Part shown: piece after piece, positions 1 to 11,570 of the stretch
Layout: each line of letters starts with the position of its first letter
How positions within the stretch are numbered: position 1 is the first letter of the stretch
DNA from: Symsagittifera roscoffensis
Lineage: Eukaryota; Xenacoelomorpha; Acoela; Convolutidae
Length of the DNA stretch: 64,000 nucleotides
Assembly: GCF_963678635.1 (NCBI RefSeq)
Contig: NC_087067.1
Span: 12,367,673-12,431,672, forward strand
Direction of reading: 5' to 3'
Made by a program: the position numbers and the translations under genes
The notes under the pieces: generated by a model
Told to the model about the DNA's origin: nothing
The model's database searches: none
Seen by the model: the letters and a program-made list of their open reading frames with translations, nothing else

Positions 1-1
1 C

Positions 2-1350
2 TCAAATTGTAAAGCCGACACAAAAAATAAAGGTTACCAAGAAATAATGTTTTTCGATTGGAAAATACAACTTGAAGAAGTACAACTAACACGTGATTTA
101 AAGGATGACACAATAAATTATCAAGAAATCAGACTGCAATCTTACTACACGCACAAATTGTTTGGTTCCGTGAAGACACCTGTGCCACATTTCAAGTAGC
201 AAAAATATACGCCAGAATAATAAAATTTCATCAAAAATATTTTATTGAATCAATCCCGTTTGAAGATGTAAACCCTGATCAACTCGGACCTAGTAATTAT
301 AAATTTAGAAACATCTATAATATAGAAAATAACTTGACACGTTTTCAAATATACCCAGAAACGGAACTAGCATGTAAATACACCAAACCACTTTACAAAA
401 TACAAAACTCAGAAATCCTTGTCAAATACGAAGAAGGTTTCAACATGGATACAGGAAAATTGAATGAACAACCAATGGCTACATATCATTCAACCACTGA
501 CAAAAAATCATATGTCCCGGTACACTTTCTAAAACACACAGGAAGAATTGTTGGACAATTAAAACCACAAGACAAAAACAGTACACGCTTACAAGAACTA
601 TCACTGAACAACACTCATTTTGGCGCAATTCATTATAACATACACTTAGACATGAAATTAGACTACAAAATAAGTAGAATCTTTCAAGAAATGTCTTTGA
701 CAGAACTTGAAACACTCCATCAACTATGCGAACTTGAACGCACGCAGATTTTACAATCACTTGCACTAGCAGTACTTAAAATCCCTTATGCAGTTATTTA
801 TTGTGCGGTAACAGATCAAACTTTATTGACTACAAAGGAAATTTTTTTATGGTGTTACTCTCGTACCAAAAAAGTATCACCTTTATATGTTTTTGAACAC
901 AAAAGATGTTATAAAAGAATCCGAATATTCTACAAAAAAAAGTACATTTTGTTGATACACTCTCCCGAAGAACTTATATTTGGGATACAGCAATCCCATA
1001 TGGATCAGAAAATAGCCACAATGTAGTACAATTAAATCCTGACGAAGATAAATACTATCTTCTCACACCATATCCTACGCTTATGCAACCACTCAAAAAT
1101 TTTCACCAGAAAGCATTAGAGCTAACGCCCGCAACCCCAAAATTGATTTACAATCAATCAGCATATACTCTGAATCCGACATTCAATATCACATACGAAC
1201 ACAACAATTTAAGGAAATACTCACAAAAATGGACACAATACAACGAAAATCCATAGATCAAAATCTACGCAATTTTGCAAAAACAGCAGGCTTTTCCGAC
1301 ATATACGCACAAGAATCAAGCGGATATTTTAAAGATATAAAAGATTAATT
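2..1350 (+). pseudogene. Envelope-glycoprotein-like remnant, frameshifted and cut by the window edge
   Basis: I read this as the broken remains of a membrane glycoprotein gene of a retroelement or integrated virus. One frame is open from the left edge to a TAG at 197-199. A second frame picks up near 178 and stays open to 1026, and similarity-like reading moves to other frames near 790, 850 and 950 and fades by about 1350. Recognisable stretches are LHQLCELERTQILQSLA (about 715-765) and SPLYVFEHKRCY (about 870-910). From memory these resemble the glycoproteins captured by BEL/Pao-type elements, sometimes called chuvirus-like; I could not search. The frameshifts and the TAG make a functional product unlikely. 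The 5' end lies outside the window. An unrelated membrane protein is possible. Confidence 0.4.
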
Positions 1351-1436
1351 TTTTTTAAATGGCGAAAAATTCAGACCACAACATATATCACTAATAGAGA
1401 CTTTTAGTTTTGTATTTTTGAAAAACGAACTTCTTT

Positions 1437-1471
1437 CCTTTCTAGGATGGCCTTACTACATCCTAGAAAGG
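1437..1471. repeat. Perfect 13-bp stem, 9-base loop hairpin
   Basis: CCTTTCTAGGATG at 1437-1449 is the exact reverse complement of CATCCTAGAAAGG at 1459-1471, separated by nine bases. It lies between the envelope-like remnant and the next hydrophobic frame. No function can be assigned. Confidence 0.8.
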
Positions 1472-1491
1472 TTGACTATATTTAACTTTCA

Positions 1492-1764
1492 ATGTTTAAC
1501 TTTATTGGATTTATTTTCTCTCTCTTAAAAGGAATCTACATTACATGTACATGCGCAATACACACACAAATAAACATACAAGCAAGCGTAGCACGCATTT
1601 TTTTCGCAGGATTTTTTGGAACATTCTCTACATCAATCAATAAAACACTTTTAGACGCTGAAATAGAGAATACAATACCAAGCTATCAACAACACCAAAC
1701 ACATATGACGAATCAGGAAACGATACGAATACAACGCCTAAAGCACCACAGTTACAAAACCTAA
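1492..1764 (+). pseudogene. Hydrophobic short frame, possibly the membrane anchor of the envelope-like remnant
   Basis: A 90-codon frame whose first half is hydrophobic (FIGFIFSLLKGIYITC, then ARIFFAGFFGTF) and whose second half is polar and Gln/Thr-rich. The layout (hydrophobic segments followed by a polar tail, just downstream of glycoprotein-like sequence on the same strand) would suit the anchor and cytoplasmic tail of that protein. It is not in one continuous frame with the upstream part. I recognise no domain, and a chance frame in AT-rich DNA is possible. Confidence 0.25.
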
Positions 1765-1872
1765 ACAATAACCATCCCCTATTATTGGTACCGGGAAATT
1801 TCGGAAATATCGCCCTAACAGACCTCATATTTTTGATATCTAAAGATCAACAAAGCCCGATTCGACACATAA

Positions 1873-2385
1873 TAACCCAACAACCAAGTATAGAAGACAC
1901 ATACGAACAAATTATAGAACAACCACATACCACTAACTTTCGTTCTCAGAACAACCATCTTTTTAGCTCACGATGAGCCGCCCAGTTGGATCCCTCCATC
2001 GATCAATTTCCCACCCAACCAACCTTCAGATCAACCTTCCCATCATCTCAGTTTTTGCTTTCCCCCACCTCAATCACCTCATCATAAAACTTCATCCAGC
2101 ATGGAATCAGACACTAATTCCAACACAACAGTATATAACACTATCTCCCAATTCAATAACTCCGATATCGAAACACCCGACAAATTTACCAACTCTGAAC
2201 CCAGTCCATCTGCATTTTCCCAACATCCCTTTCAACCTATTCATTCCCAAGTCAAAATTGATCCCCCTACCCCTCCCTCTCCCATTTCAATTGTGACACC
2301 CATAAATTCCCCTCTAACCAGTGAACCATCCGATAGCCACGACTCAGGAACCACACAAATATCACACATCACACGAGCTGGATAA
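1873..2385 (+). CDS. Ser/Pro/Thr/Asn-rich open frame of the retroelement-like region
   Basis: The frame is open for about 170 codons from just after a TAA at 1870-1872. The first ATG inside it is at 2101, giving 94 residues. The product is very rich in Pro, Ser, Thr and Asn (for example PPTPPSPISIVTP) and low in hydrophobic residues, so it is probably disordered. The underlying DNA is C-rich and almost free of G on the plus strand, like its surroundings, so the amino-acid bias may be only a reflection of base composition. It could be the tail of the upstream glycoprotein, a low-complexity Gag-like segment, or no gene. No family recognised. Confidence 0.25.
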
Positions 2386-2834
2386 TTTCATCACACTGCA
2401 TCAACAACTACAACACCCTCAAACACTAACTATTCACCAACTCTCACAATCTAAAATATCATCCAACCCATCAACCTCAACTCCCTCTTCACATAACACC
2501 CCTTCACAAAACCCGACTTCCTCATCAACCCCATCCTCCAGTACAACCAGATTTCACCGAACCTTAAAAAAAATTCCCAAATACTCCATTCCCATCTAAC
2601 CCAGGAACTTACACAACATTTGTCAATCATCCACTTCACACTAACACCAAAGAATTTCTCCGAATATGTCTACCCTTTTTCCCACAATACAAGTATTTCC
2701 ATTCAGAACTCAAAGATGAGAAAAGCAATTATGTAAACGAGTACGTATTATAACCGACACTTTCATGGACATCAATCTATCACTTTACTAATCCACTATC
2801 ACTGCCACAATATAACACCCCTTATGACAATAAA

Positions 2835-3104
2835 GTGTGCAGCACTCAACTCTACCTTCTAATAACAGCACTAACCCCAAAACAATTCACACAGATAGGA
2901 TACAGACAATCACTAATCAAGGTCACTGCATCCAAAGCTAATGATTATTCTATCGATTATTACGATTATAACATCATACGACCTAAAGAAGACATCTTTC
3001 TAAACAACGACTCATTTGCTTACCCCCAACTAACAGAAAATTTTTTCATCAAATCCACATACTCTTCCACCCACAGCACGTTCAATAAAAATACGATAAT
3101 GTGA
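2835..3104 (+). pseudogene. Unrecognised open frame, retroelement-like region
   Basis: A frame of about 90 codons without a convincing start. Composition is more balanced than in the Pro-rich frame upstream, with an acidic/aromatic stretch (KANDYSIDYYDYNIIRP). It shares strand and A/C-rich composition with the frames on both sides and may be part of the same decayed gene. I recognise no family. Confidence 0.2.
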
Positions 3105-3413
3105 TTTCAGCAGCACTCCGTGATGTTCATGCTTTTGATTCATACTTTAACAAATTTAACCACTTTTCACTAACCTTTCATTTTCTCACACCAAAAACGT
3201 GATTTCATGTTACGAACTAAAGAAACTTACACGTACACTTACTACCAGTTCATTCAACACCATTACACTCTAAATACACCAGCGCGACAACCTCACCATA
3301 GATATCAATACATTAACTCTAGTTGCACCTAACCATTTTTTCTTAATTTCACCTATTGTATTAAAGACACTAACTTACAAGGAACCCCCCGAAAATACGA
3401 TCCCATCACTCAG

Positions 3414-3740
3414 ATGTATATCTTCTGTCCCCTAACCAAAATCCTCAACGTAGACGAATCCCGCCCACTAATTGTCCCTTGTGAATTCCTCCAGCGCGTT
3501 GAAGTCCCAATCCTAGAATTCATATATAACACTCGCTATAATCACAAGCTCTGTAACCTTATTCAAAACACACCCTATGAAATATCACCTAGCACTGAAG
3601 AGCACAACATCATTAAAACACTGAAATTGCTTTGGCCTCTTCTGCAAACAAAACACATCATTCGCTTGCTAGCTAAATTACTAACCTCATCAGACATCAT
3701 CGCTGACGTTTTTCCCCATGAATTTTTCACCGACGATTAG
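3414..3740 (+). pseudogene. Unrecognised open frame at the end of the retroelement-like region
   Basis: A 108-codon frame ending in TAG at 3738-3740. It reads like real protein more than its neighbours do: few low-complexity runs, alternating hydrophobic and charged residues, and a Leu-rich helix-like stretch (IIKTLKLLWPLLQTKHIIRL) followed by an acidic C-terminus (HEFFTDD). The listed start is not a strong one and upstream sequence may belong to it. It lies on the same strand as the envelope-like remnant. No family recognised. Confidence 0.25.
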
Positions 3741-5302
3741 GTAATATGAATTGAATAATTTACTAATAAGCTCGAACAAAACTAACCTTTCTTCAAAATT
3801 GTTTTCTTTTTTCTTCATAGACACGAACTTCAATCATCTACAAAACAAAAAGCGAATTAAAAAACAGGAAACTTTTTCTAGATTCATTAATTTTCAATTT
3901 CAATAATGAAGCAGTAAAATTCTCCCGCACAATGCAATAATATTATTCATAAATTCTTTTCCCCAATGCAGTAAATCTTCATACAATTGAAAATAAATTA
4001 TTAATTTCAACCCCCAAATCAAGCAGTAAACTTCATAATTTTAAAGTATTTAAATAACAAAAAAATTGTTCATAAATTGCAAATAGCAGTACTAACTTTT
4101 TCAAAGACGCTTCTTTATATTCACTCGCCCACAAATTCTATCCACAATCTCACAGGTCGCCCACGAAGAATTGCTTAAAATAATGAATTTAAGTTTTTAA
4201 CTTTCACTGATAACAACTCTAACAACTTTTAACACGTTTCAAACTTTCCTTTAACAAGGTTGGAAAGGAATTATATACTAATCCAAACTAACCAACATAA
4301 GCTTACTAAACACCACAAACCACAACCTAACAGCATGACTAGAAAAGAAAACCCACGGTACCCAAACTGGATTAAAACCAGCTTAGAACTGGATAAATTA
4401 TTCTTTTGAGACTACTTTTACGTCTGAACACAAAAGAAGAAAACACCAAAAATTCGAAAGACAAACAAAAAACAAATAATTTGATTCTTATGAAAAAGAC
4501 ATAACTAAGACAACAAAAGAAATCGCCAGTAATAAAAAAAGAGCATGAAAGGTTGAACTAAAACAGGACCCTCCAAAAAGAGAGCATGAAATTATATCAT
4601 CACTTGTGGCCTAACCCACCAGAAGAGGCCGTCCTGATCATGCTCTATAGCCGGCCTCACCAACCGTGCTACATCCACGCTTTGTGACACCCCGGACTCT
4701 ATGTTTGACGAGAGATACTCAAGTGTGAGTAGCTCTTAAAAATAACCGAACAAAATAGTAACGCTTTTGCGATAAAAACTAATACAAAGTCATGACTAAA
4801 AAACAAGATTAACAAAGATTTGTGTATGTAAATAATACAATGCAATATATAGATAATATATAGCCCAAAGACGAGCATCAAGGATCTTGACAATCCAATC
4901 ACACTCCAACTACGAAATGGCAAACCCACCTGACATGCTGCCTACAATCACTACACTCAATGGATTTAAAGTACCACTTGGCATCGCAGCAAAGGAAACC
5001 CATTGCAACAGAACAATGGCCATCTCGATGTTCAAGCATACGTACAGATCCAAGTCAGCAGGCACTTCATCCAAAGTCGAACTACATGCCACATCCGAAC
5101 AAGATTGAGAATAGCAATGTAGAATAGCAACCGATTAGGAACCATAATACGATCAGCCGAAACTATCGTGATAACATCTCTTCTTCCAAACCCGAAAAAA
5201 AAAGAATACGCTCGCATCCTCTAAAGAAAAACACCATCTCTATAAAATATTAAATACTAACCAATCATACTCCATCAAATTAACAAGCTATTTATTTGTT
5301 AA
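3741..5302. other. Non-coding end of the retroelement-like region
   Basis: No convincing coding frame. The plus strand stays A/C-rich to about 5.25 kb. A structured stretch at 4582-4646 is listed separately. The short frames near 4.9-5.1 kb overlap on both strands and show no protein-like pattern. Confidence 0.5.
4582..4646. repeat. Nested hairpin
   Basis: AGAGCATGA at 4582-4590 pairs perfectly with TCATGCTCT at 4638-4646. Inside, GGCCT (4609-4613) can pair with AGGCC (4626-4630). The outer arm sequence GAGCATGAAA also occurs at 4541-4550. It could be an RNA structure of the decayed element. It is not a recognisable tRNA. Confidence 0.5.
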
Positions 5303-5600
5303 GTGTTGAAACTACTTGTAGTTTCAACTCCAGAACAATTTGAATTAAACTTAGGTTACAGTTGTTCTCATTCTGGAACTAACTCGCGTAAACCGGTGTA
5401 CACTAGATCTATTGAGATTAGGAGATATAAGAGTAAGATTAAGATTGGTATAAGACTAAGAAGTTGCACGAATTTATCCGGCCGAAAATAAGATAGCGTG
5501 ACGAGCTGACGGTGTACCTTATCTGAAATTACTCTATGAGTATAGTAATTCATACATAACTCACTATACTATCATTTTGACATCAAGGCTAATCAAGAGT
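5303..5600. repeat. Structured segment, possible LTR or element end
   Basis: It begins with a perfect 11-bp stem and 2-base loop (GTTGAAACTAC at 5305-5315, GTAGTTTCAAC at 5318-5328). A second inverted pair follows (AGAACAA and TTGTTCT, about 5332-5370). A TATA-like run (GATATAAGAG, near 5420) and a further inverted pair around 5535-5575 come next. The A/C-rich asymmetry of 1-5.25 kb stops here, so this may be the right end of the insertion. No second copy exists in the window, so an LTR call cannot be tested. Confidence 0.25.
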
Positions 5601-7316
5601 GCTTTTAATTAATCAGTTTTATGTAGAAAAAAAGTTTCCTTCTAACCTTGGTTGTTTGGGGAAAAGGAGCTTTACATTAGTGTTTTAACTTTGAAGTTTT
5701 TCATGCTGAAAGGAATGTTTTGATTGTAATTTTTAAATCTCTTATCTTTATGTCTAATTGAGTTCACAGATTGTTCGTATGTGACCTTGACTTATTCATT
5801 CTCTCTGATGGAAAAAATATCTCTTTAGCCTTTTAGATTTATCACTTTTCGATTATTTCATTCTTTACTTTTTTCTTTAATCAATTATAATTAAATAGAA
5901 TTAGCTTTTACAAAAGAACACTTTTTCACGCAACTTGTCTGACAACAGAAAGTTATCCAATTTTTTTGGGTTGCCGAGAAAAAACTTTTATGAAGAAGTT
6001 TGTTTTTCAACGTCACCAAAACTTGACTTATGATCCTGAAACAAAAAGCTATCTGAAAATCTCTAGCAGCGTTTCTGAAGTCGCATTTGAAATCTAATTG
6101 AGACTAAAATACAAATCTCAGCAAAACTGACGACTTAAAAGAAATTTAAGAAAATTTGGAGCAATTATAAGTAAGTTTATACTTTTGTGATTCTTAAAAC
6201 GTTTGCTGTTAGTTTTAAAACAAATGATTTTGTTTTGCATATACTCTTTTTAAAGTTTGTTGGGCTACGTAAGTGACTCACTTTGATATAATTAACTCTC
6301 TGATCGACTGGGTATTTTTGGCGTAATTTTTGATTAACTAAAAAAAGCCAAAATGACCCATTTTTGGGGTAAAATTTTGAGCCCGAAATTCGCAAAACAA
6401 ATTGCACCATATTGATTCTGCTAAAATTTAAAGCAAGTTTTGTCATCATGAGTTTTCAGCTAAACTCAAACCAAATTGAGAAAAACGCGTTTTAAATTTC
6501 AAGTTTAGCTCGTTTTGTCCGGTTAATTTAAATCAGCACTGTATCTTGATCCGTGTGTATACTATACACTAATGAAACTTAGCCTTGAGAACGCTATTGT
6601 AAAACTATTTAAGTCGCGATTCGGTTTCCAAACAAAAACTTCTGAATTGACTCAATTTAGTGAAAAGATGCTTAAATAGGTGGTTTTTCAACAAAATACC
6701 CTATCTACAAAACGCCATATCTTGAAGCCGAAATTACATCAAATTAAATTAAATTGCATAAGAATTACGTAACAATTGCACAAAACAGTTGTTATGCTGC
6801 GTAATAATGTTATTTTTTGGCTTGCTGGAACGGTTATCTTATTTTTTGGTTTCTTGGCCCTTCGGCTTGTTGGCCTACTACCGTTTAAATATAGCTTTCA
6901 TTTACGACAGCGCTTGGAGGCCCAACTCTAATTTGTTTCATTGTTTATGAATTAATGTCATATGCGGTCATTTAAAATACCTTGAAAAAAAATAACAAAA
7001 ACGCATTTTTGCAGAGCATTGGTATGCATATCTGTTTAACAGTTTTAATTATCTGGTTGAGAAAAAAACTCGGTTGTCAATTAAACTCCTGGAAACTTTC
7101 GAAAGGGGCAGAAGCCTTTTTACATTTCCTTGTCGATAAACACAATCAACCAAATAGTTCAAATAATTGAATTGATTTTTATTGATTTCCAACCCATTAT
7201 TTTTTTGCTACATATGATACGATGCAAAGTTTGCCATTATTTTTTGCCTAATTTCATGCTGTTGATATTAAGGTAGTGCTATTTTATTCTGTTTTCATCT
7301 ATCTTATTTTATTGTG
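5601..7316. other. AT-rich DNA without a supported gene
   Basis: Poly-T and poly-A tracts and short overlapping frames only; nothing with a protein-like pattern, RNA gene or clear repeat. Confidence 0.6.
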
Positions 7317-7439
7317 CAGCCCTCAAAAACGAAGGGGTGGATTTTGTTTTTGACAGATGTATGACATCATAAAACATCAATGGGTGGAGTTAAACAAGAA
7401 CTTTGCCGTCAATATTTAGTTTTTGTTTTCGAAGGGCTG
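7317..7439. mobile_element. Possible fold-back (MITE-like) fragment
   Basis: The left arm CAGCCCTCAAAAACGAA (7317-7333) is an imperfect inverted match of the right arm TTGTTTTCGAAGGGCTG (7423-7439), enclosing about 90 bp. Outermost bases CAGCCCT/AGGGCTG pair exactly. Size and structure suit a small non-autonomous DNA transposon, but only one copy is visible and no target duplication was identified. Confidence 0.3.
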
Positions 7440-7800
7440 TATTTTCCAGCTGCTTTGAATGTCTATATGGCACAATAAAAACAAAGTACTTGGTAGTTTT
7501 TTTTTATAAATTTTTAAATAGCAATGCATGTCTTTAACGATGAATTTTTTGACAATCAGTAACATCAGTTTAAGAGGATTAAGTTTTTTTTAATAGTAGT
7601 TTTTTTGTCTGGAATCAGAAACCTTAGAAACAAGTTGTTGAAACCTTAATAATATTGACTTTGACCTTGATATTATTGACTTTGCCAGCTCGCTAAATAT
7701 GTAGTGCAGATTGAAACTTCAAAAAAGTCTATTGAGACTTGAAAAGGGTTTTTATCTTCAAGATCAGAGTTAAGTTCGAATTAGAAAAATAGCTTTCTCA

Positions 7801-8000
7801 NNNNNNNNNNNNNNNNNNNNNNNNNNNNNNNNNNNNNNNNNNNNNNNNNNNNNNNNNNNNNNNNNNNNNNNNNNNNNNNNNNNNNNNNNNNNNNNNNNNN
7901 NNNNNNNNNNNNNNNNNNNNNNNNNNNNNNNNNNNNNNNNNNNNNNNNNNNNNNNNNNNNNNNNNNNNNNNNNNNNNNNNNNNNNNNNNNNNNNNNNNNN
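7801..8000. other. Assembly gap (200 N)
   Basis: Exactly 200 undetermined bases, a conventional placeholder length, so the true gap size is unknown. A short tandem repeat begins just to the right and may be why the assembly broke. Confidence 0.95.
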
Positions 8001-8040
8001 ACTAGGTTTTCTGCAATCACAGCAACCACAGGGTCTTTTT

Positions 8041-8100
8041 GCAAACGCTGGGCTTTTAACCGCTGGGATTACAACCACTGGATTTGTAACTACTAGCTTT
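8041..8100 (+). repeat. Degenerate 15-bp tandem repeat beside the gap
   Basis: About four units related to AACCGCTGGGATT occur at 15-17-base spacing (AACGCTGGGCTTTT, AACCGCTGGGATTAC, AACCACTGGATTTGT, AACTACTAGCTTTT). Read on the plus strand they give a five-residue repeat of the type G-x-x-T-T/A (GLLTAGITTTGFVTTS). This could be the edge of a repetitive coding exon hidden in the gap or a simple minisatellite. Confidence 0.45.
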
Positions 8101-11100
8101 TTTTGTAAATTGTGTAAAAATTAGCTTACCAACAAGCCAGCCGAGATTGCTGAGAGTTTTTAAACAAGTTTTTTTAAAAGCCCGTTAGTAATACTTGAGT
8201 TTTGGCTAGTTGTCAATTTAAAACAAACAAACAACAAAATATGAGGTCAAATTCAAAAGGATTCAAATCTCGAAAAACTCCAAAGGATTCAAATCCAATG
8301 ATGTTCTGACCTATGGTGTTCCAATTATTCTCATCGGTATTTTCTAAGATAAAAATGAATAAACTGTATCTTTCAAGCTCAGTTTTCAATTTTTTTTCAC
8401 CAATAAAGTAGCTGAACTTTCCTTGCTAGCATATTTCTGACAAAAACTGAATTGTTCCAGCGCTCAATCATCAGTGAAACATTGTTGAATCATTGTTGAG
8501 TAAAATTGAAAAAATATTTCTGATGCTGATTGCTGATTAATTTCTGAGTAAAGTTTCAGTAAAAGTGCCTGGTGACCCTCTTTAAATCGGCGTTGAACTT
8601 TAAAAAAACAATTATCCTTCATTTAATTTTTTTAAAATTATCAGTTAATAAAATTTTTGTTAGATTAAACAGTACATTGAAAGTCGGTGCAAAAAAAAAA
8701 TAATAGCAATTGAAAGGTTGGATAAAAATTAATTACAGATGAATTTTAAATAGATTTCGAGTCACAAATGATGTTGCGTACTGACAAGAGAGAAGAAAAA
8801 AGATTGCACAGATGCTGAGAATCAAATATTTTCAGGACAAAATAAAAAAACGTAAAAAAAAAGTAAAAAAAAATGGAACACTTACTTTTTTATAATCCAC
8901 ATAATAAAACTTTTTTGAAATTTCGATTTGATAACTTCATATAAAAACTCTAAAAATTTGATTATTGATTATTTGGTTGATAGTGGGTCGCCAAATATTG
9001 AGATCAGATCTATCAGATCAAAATTTGATTTTTTGAAATTGTTTTTGCCCAAGTTTCAAAAAAAACAATAATGAAAAAGAATTATTTTTTTCAAGTTTGT
9101 CGTTTTTAGGCCACCACTTATACAAAAAACACACATCGTGTTATTAAAATTGTATTTTCAATTCTACTAAATTTTTGCACTTTCTTAATATATTAAAGGC
9201 ATTTGTCGTTGGAATTCGAAGCGAAGCTCGCACAAAACGGCGATAATTTTTTGAACATCATTGGAATCCAAAAACAATCAAAAACGTTGTGAATTCAATT
9301 GATCCCAAAATTTTTATTTTAGAGAAATTAAACCAATTTAACCGGTGGAAAGGTTGTTTTGAAGCATTTCATTTCATCGCTACCGCCCCGACAAAAAAAA
9401 ATAAGAAAGAAAAGGTTGCGATCCTATGCAAAAGTTGAACTATTATGCCACAATCTTGTCTAACAAAGTCTTTTCCAATGCAACAACTATTATAAATTTT
9501 TTGTAAATTTGTCGTAATTTTCCTAGTTTTCAGCCTTTCGATATCTTAGGTAATTAGATGATTCTATCAAGATTTTTTATGCTGGAGTTAGGTTTCCTCC
9601 TGGAGATATTTTTGTGTTTGTGCTGCCAAAAAGCACAGTTGGTGCCTTAAACTTTGAGAAGACTCCTGAAATTGTTCAATTTCATATGATGATGTTCGAT
9701 AAACTTAAAATCTTCATAATTCTTTTTTATATCAATGTCTCCTTGACAAATTTCTTTTTTTAAGATCATGATAATGATCTTTTTCTAATTTTTTTGAAAT
9801 TCATCCACATGTACTCTATATAAAATACCATTAAAAAAATTTATAGAAAATTACTTATTTAGCAAATGATGTATAAAATTGAAGCTATTAAACTTTTGAA
9901 AAATACAGCTTAATCTTTTAAGCTAATCGCACGAATCAATCCAGTTTGTGTATTTGTTTAAATATGCTCAATGATATTTAATTTCGAATCAAAATTTGTA
10001 CCTTTTTTTGTACAAGTTTTCAGTTTTTTAATTTCCTCACCCTGGCATGATTTTCGCCCAAAAATTAAAAGGCTCAATTTTTCAGTCTTTTTCTGGAAAA
10101 GTTTTCTTTTTTGTGGCAATTATACCTTCATTAAAATCCGCGTAAACTGTTGTGTAATCAACAAAAATGGTAGATTTTGGTTATTATAGTTTTTAAGCTA
10201 ATAAATATCAAAAAAAGCGGTGCTAGAACCGACCCTAGCGGACAACAAAATTAATTTTTTGCTTCTCAGTGTATTTTGATCCAGATCTTTCACACTGATG
10301 TCTTCTTGATAAATAATGTTTCGCAAACTCCAAAATAATGACGCTTTTACCTTAAATCTTGATTAAGCGTTTCAAAGGCTTTCTTGAGGTCAGTGAAACT
10401 GCTAATTTTGCGTGTGACTTATCAATTACGTTTTTTTTTCAATTTAGTTTCATTGCTTCTAAAATGCTGAAAACCACCCGGTTCAATAAAAAGAAATTTA
10501 TTTTTGTTAAAAAAGAAAGTGCGCGTTTTTGAAATATTTTTCTCGAAACTTTAGAGATCGCACTCAATAAACTGATTGCTTGAATTTTGGTCTGGTTTTT
10601 CTCAAGTTTTGTGGAGAAAAATTAAAGCAGTTGAATTTATAGGTACATTTTCAATCATTACTTCGTGAAAGGTTTCAAATCAAAATAAATCAAAGCTCGC
10701 AGCTTTAAAAGTAGAATTATTTATATAATCATCTAATTCAAAACTATTAGGAGAAAATTTTTTTTGAATTATTTCAGACAAAATTTAAACCTCAGACAAA
10801 ATAATATTTTGATCATTTTGCTTAAAATTTTTGAATATGATATTTGCTTATAAACATTTTATGTCAACAATAATCGGGGAATGGTTTTTGTACTCTCTCA
10901 GAGCACATTGTATTCTTAATAATTTTGTACTTGTATATTATTATGAATCCCAGTCACACTTGCGCCACAAAACTATCAGGATCATTATTCTTATGTAATT
11001 CATCATTGTATTCAATATCGTGCCGAGCGCGCGGAGCTTTGTACCAAAACCGACCCCCCTCCTCGATCATATTCTTTTTCGACGTCAATCTACTCGACAT

Positions 11101-11570
11101 TTGTGGTGGGGGAGGTTGCGCCAAAAAATGCTGCCAGACCTATCAAAAAGTGGTCTACTTCGTCATTTTTGTCCGATTTCAAAAATAGTCGCGTGCCACA
11201 CAGATTTTTTGGGCACAATCGGTTCATTATACGACTTTAGGGGAGCTCAGAAAAAAATCAAGTTATTTGATCAACAGAAAAACTTTGCAAAATATTTTGG
11301 TTGGCAATTTTTCCACAATTGAATTAATTGAATGAATTAGAATGAATTAGTTGAATTGAAAGAATTAGGTGCAATATAGGGGTGGTTAATAGTCTCTTTC
11401 CTTGTGAACAGATTGTAGTAGTGTTTTTTAATGTTATATAGCCCATCTTTGATCCTTTTTATAACATAAAATTTGGTTAGTAGCATTGAAATAAGACTTT
11501 TTTCCCAAAATTGACAAAAAAAAAGTGTTATTGTGACTTTTTGGGCTATAAAACAAAACCATCCGAGTAT
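8101..11570. other. Intergenic DNA without a supported gene
   Basis: Mostly AT-rich single-copy DNA. A more GC-rich patch at about 11,015-11,240 holds two overlapping open frames that disagree in frame and show no domain; it may be an old repeat. A GAATTA-type microsatellite lies at 11,323-11,372. Confidence 0.55.
11323..11372. repeat. GAATTA/GAATTG-type microsatellite
   Basis: Irregular repeats of TTGAATTAATTGAATGAATT and close variants over about 50 bases. Confidence 0.7.

Noticed and set aside
4582-4646. tRNA or small structured RNA gene
   Set aside because: Stems do not form a cloverleaf and no internal promoter boxes are recognisable.
4699-5217. Several 60-76-codon frames on both strands
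   Set aside because: They overlap each other and show no conserved pattern; length is expected by chance.
7770-8078. 102-codon minus-strand frame across the gap
   Set aside because: Most of it is undetermined bases.
11020-11322. 100-codon frame in the GC-richer patch
   Set aside because: A second overlapping frame is equally open; no domain, no good start or splice context.
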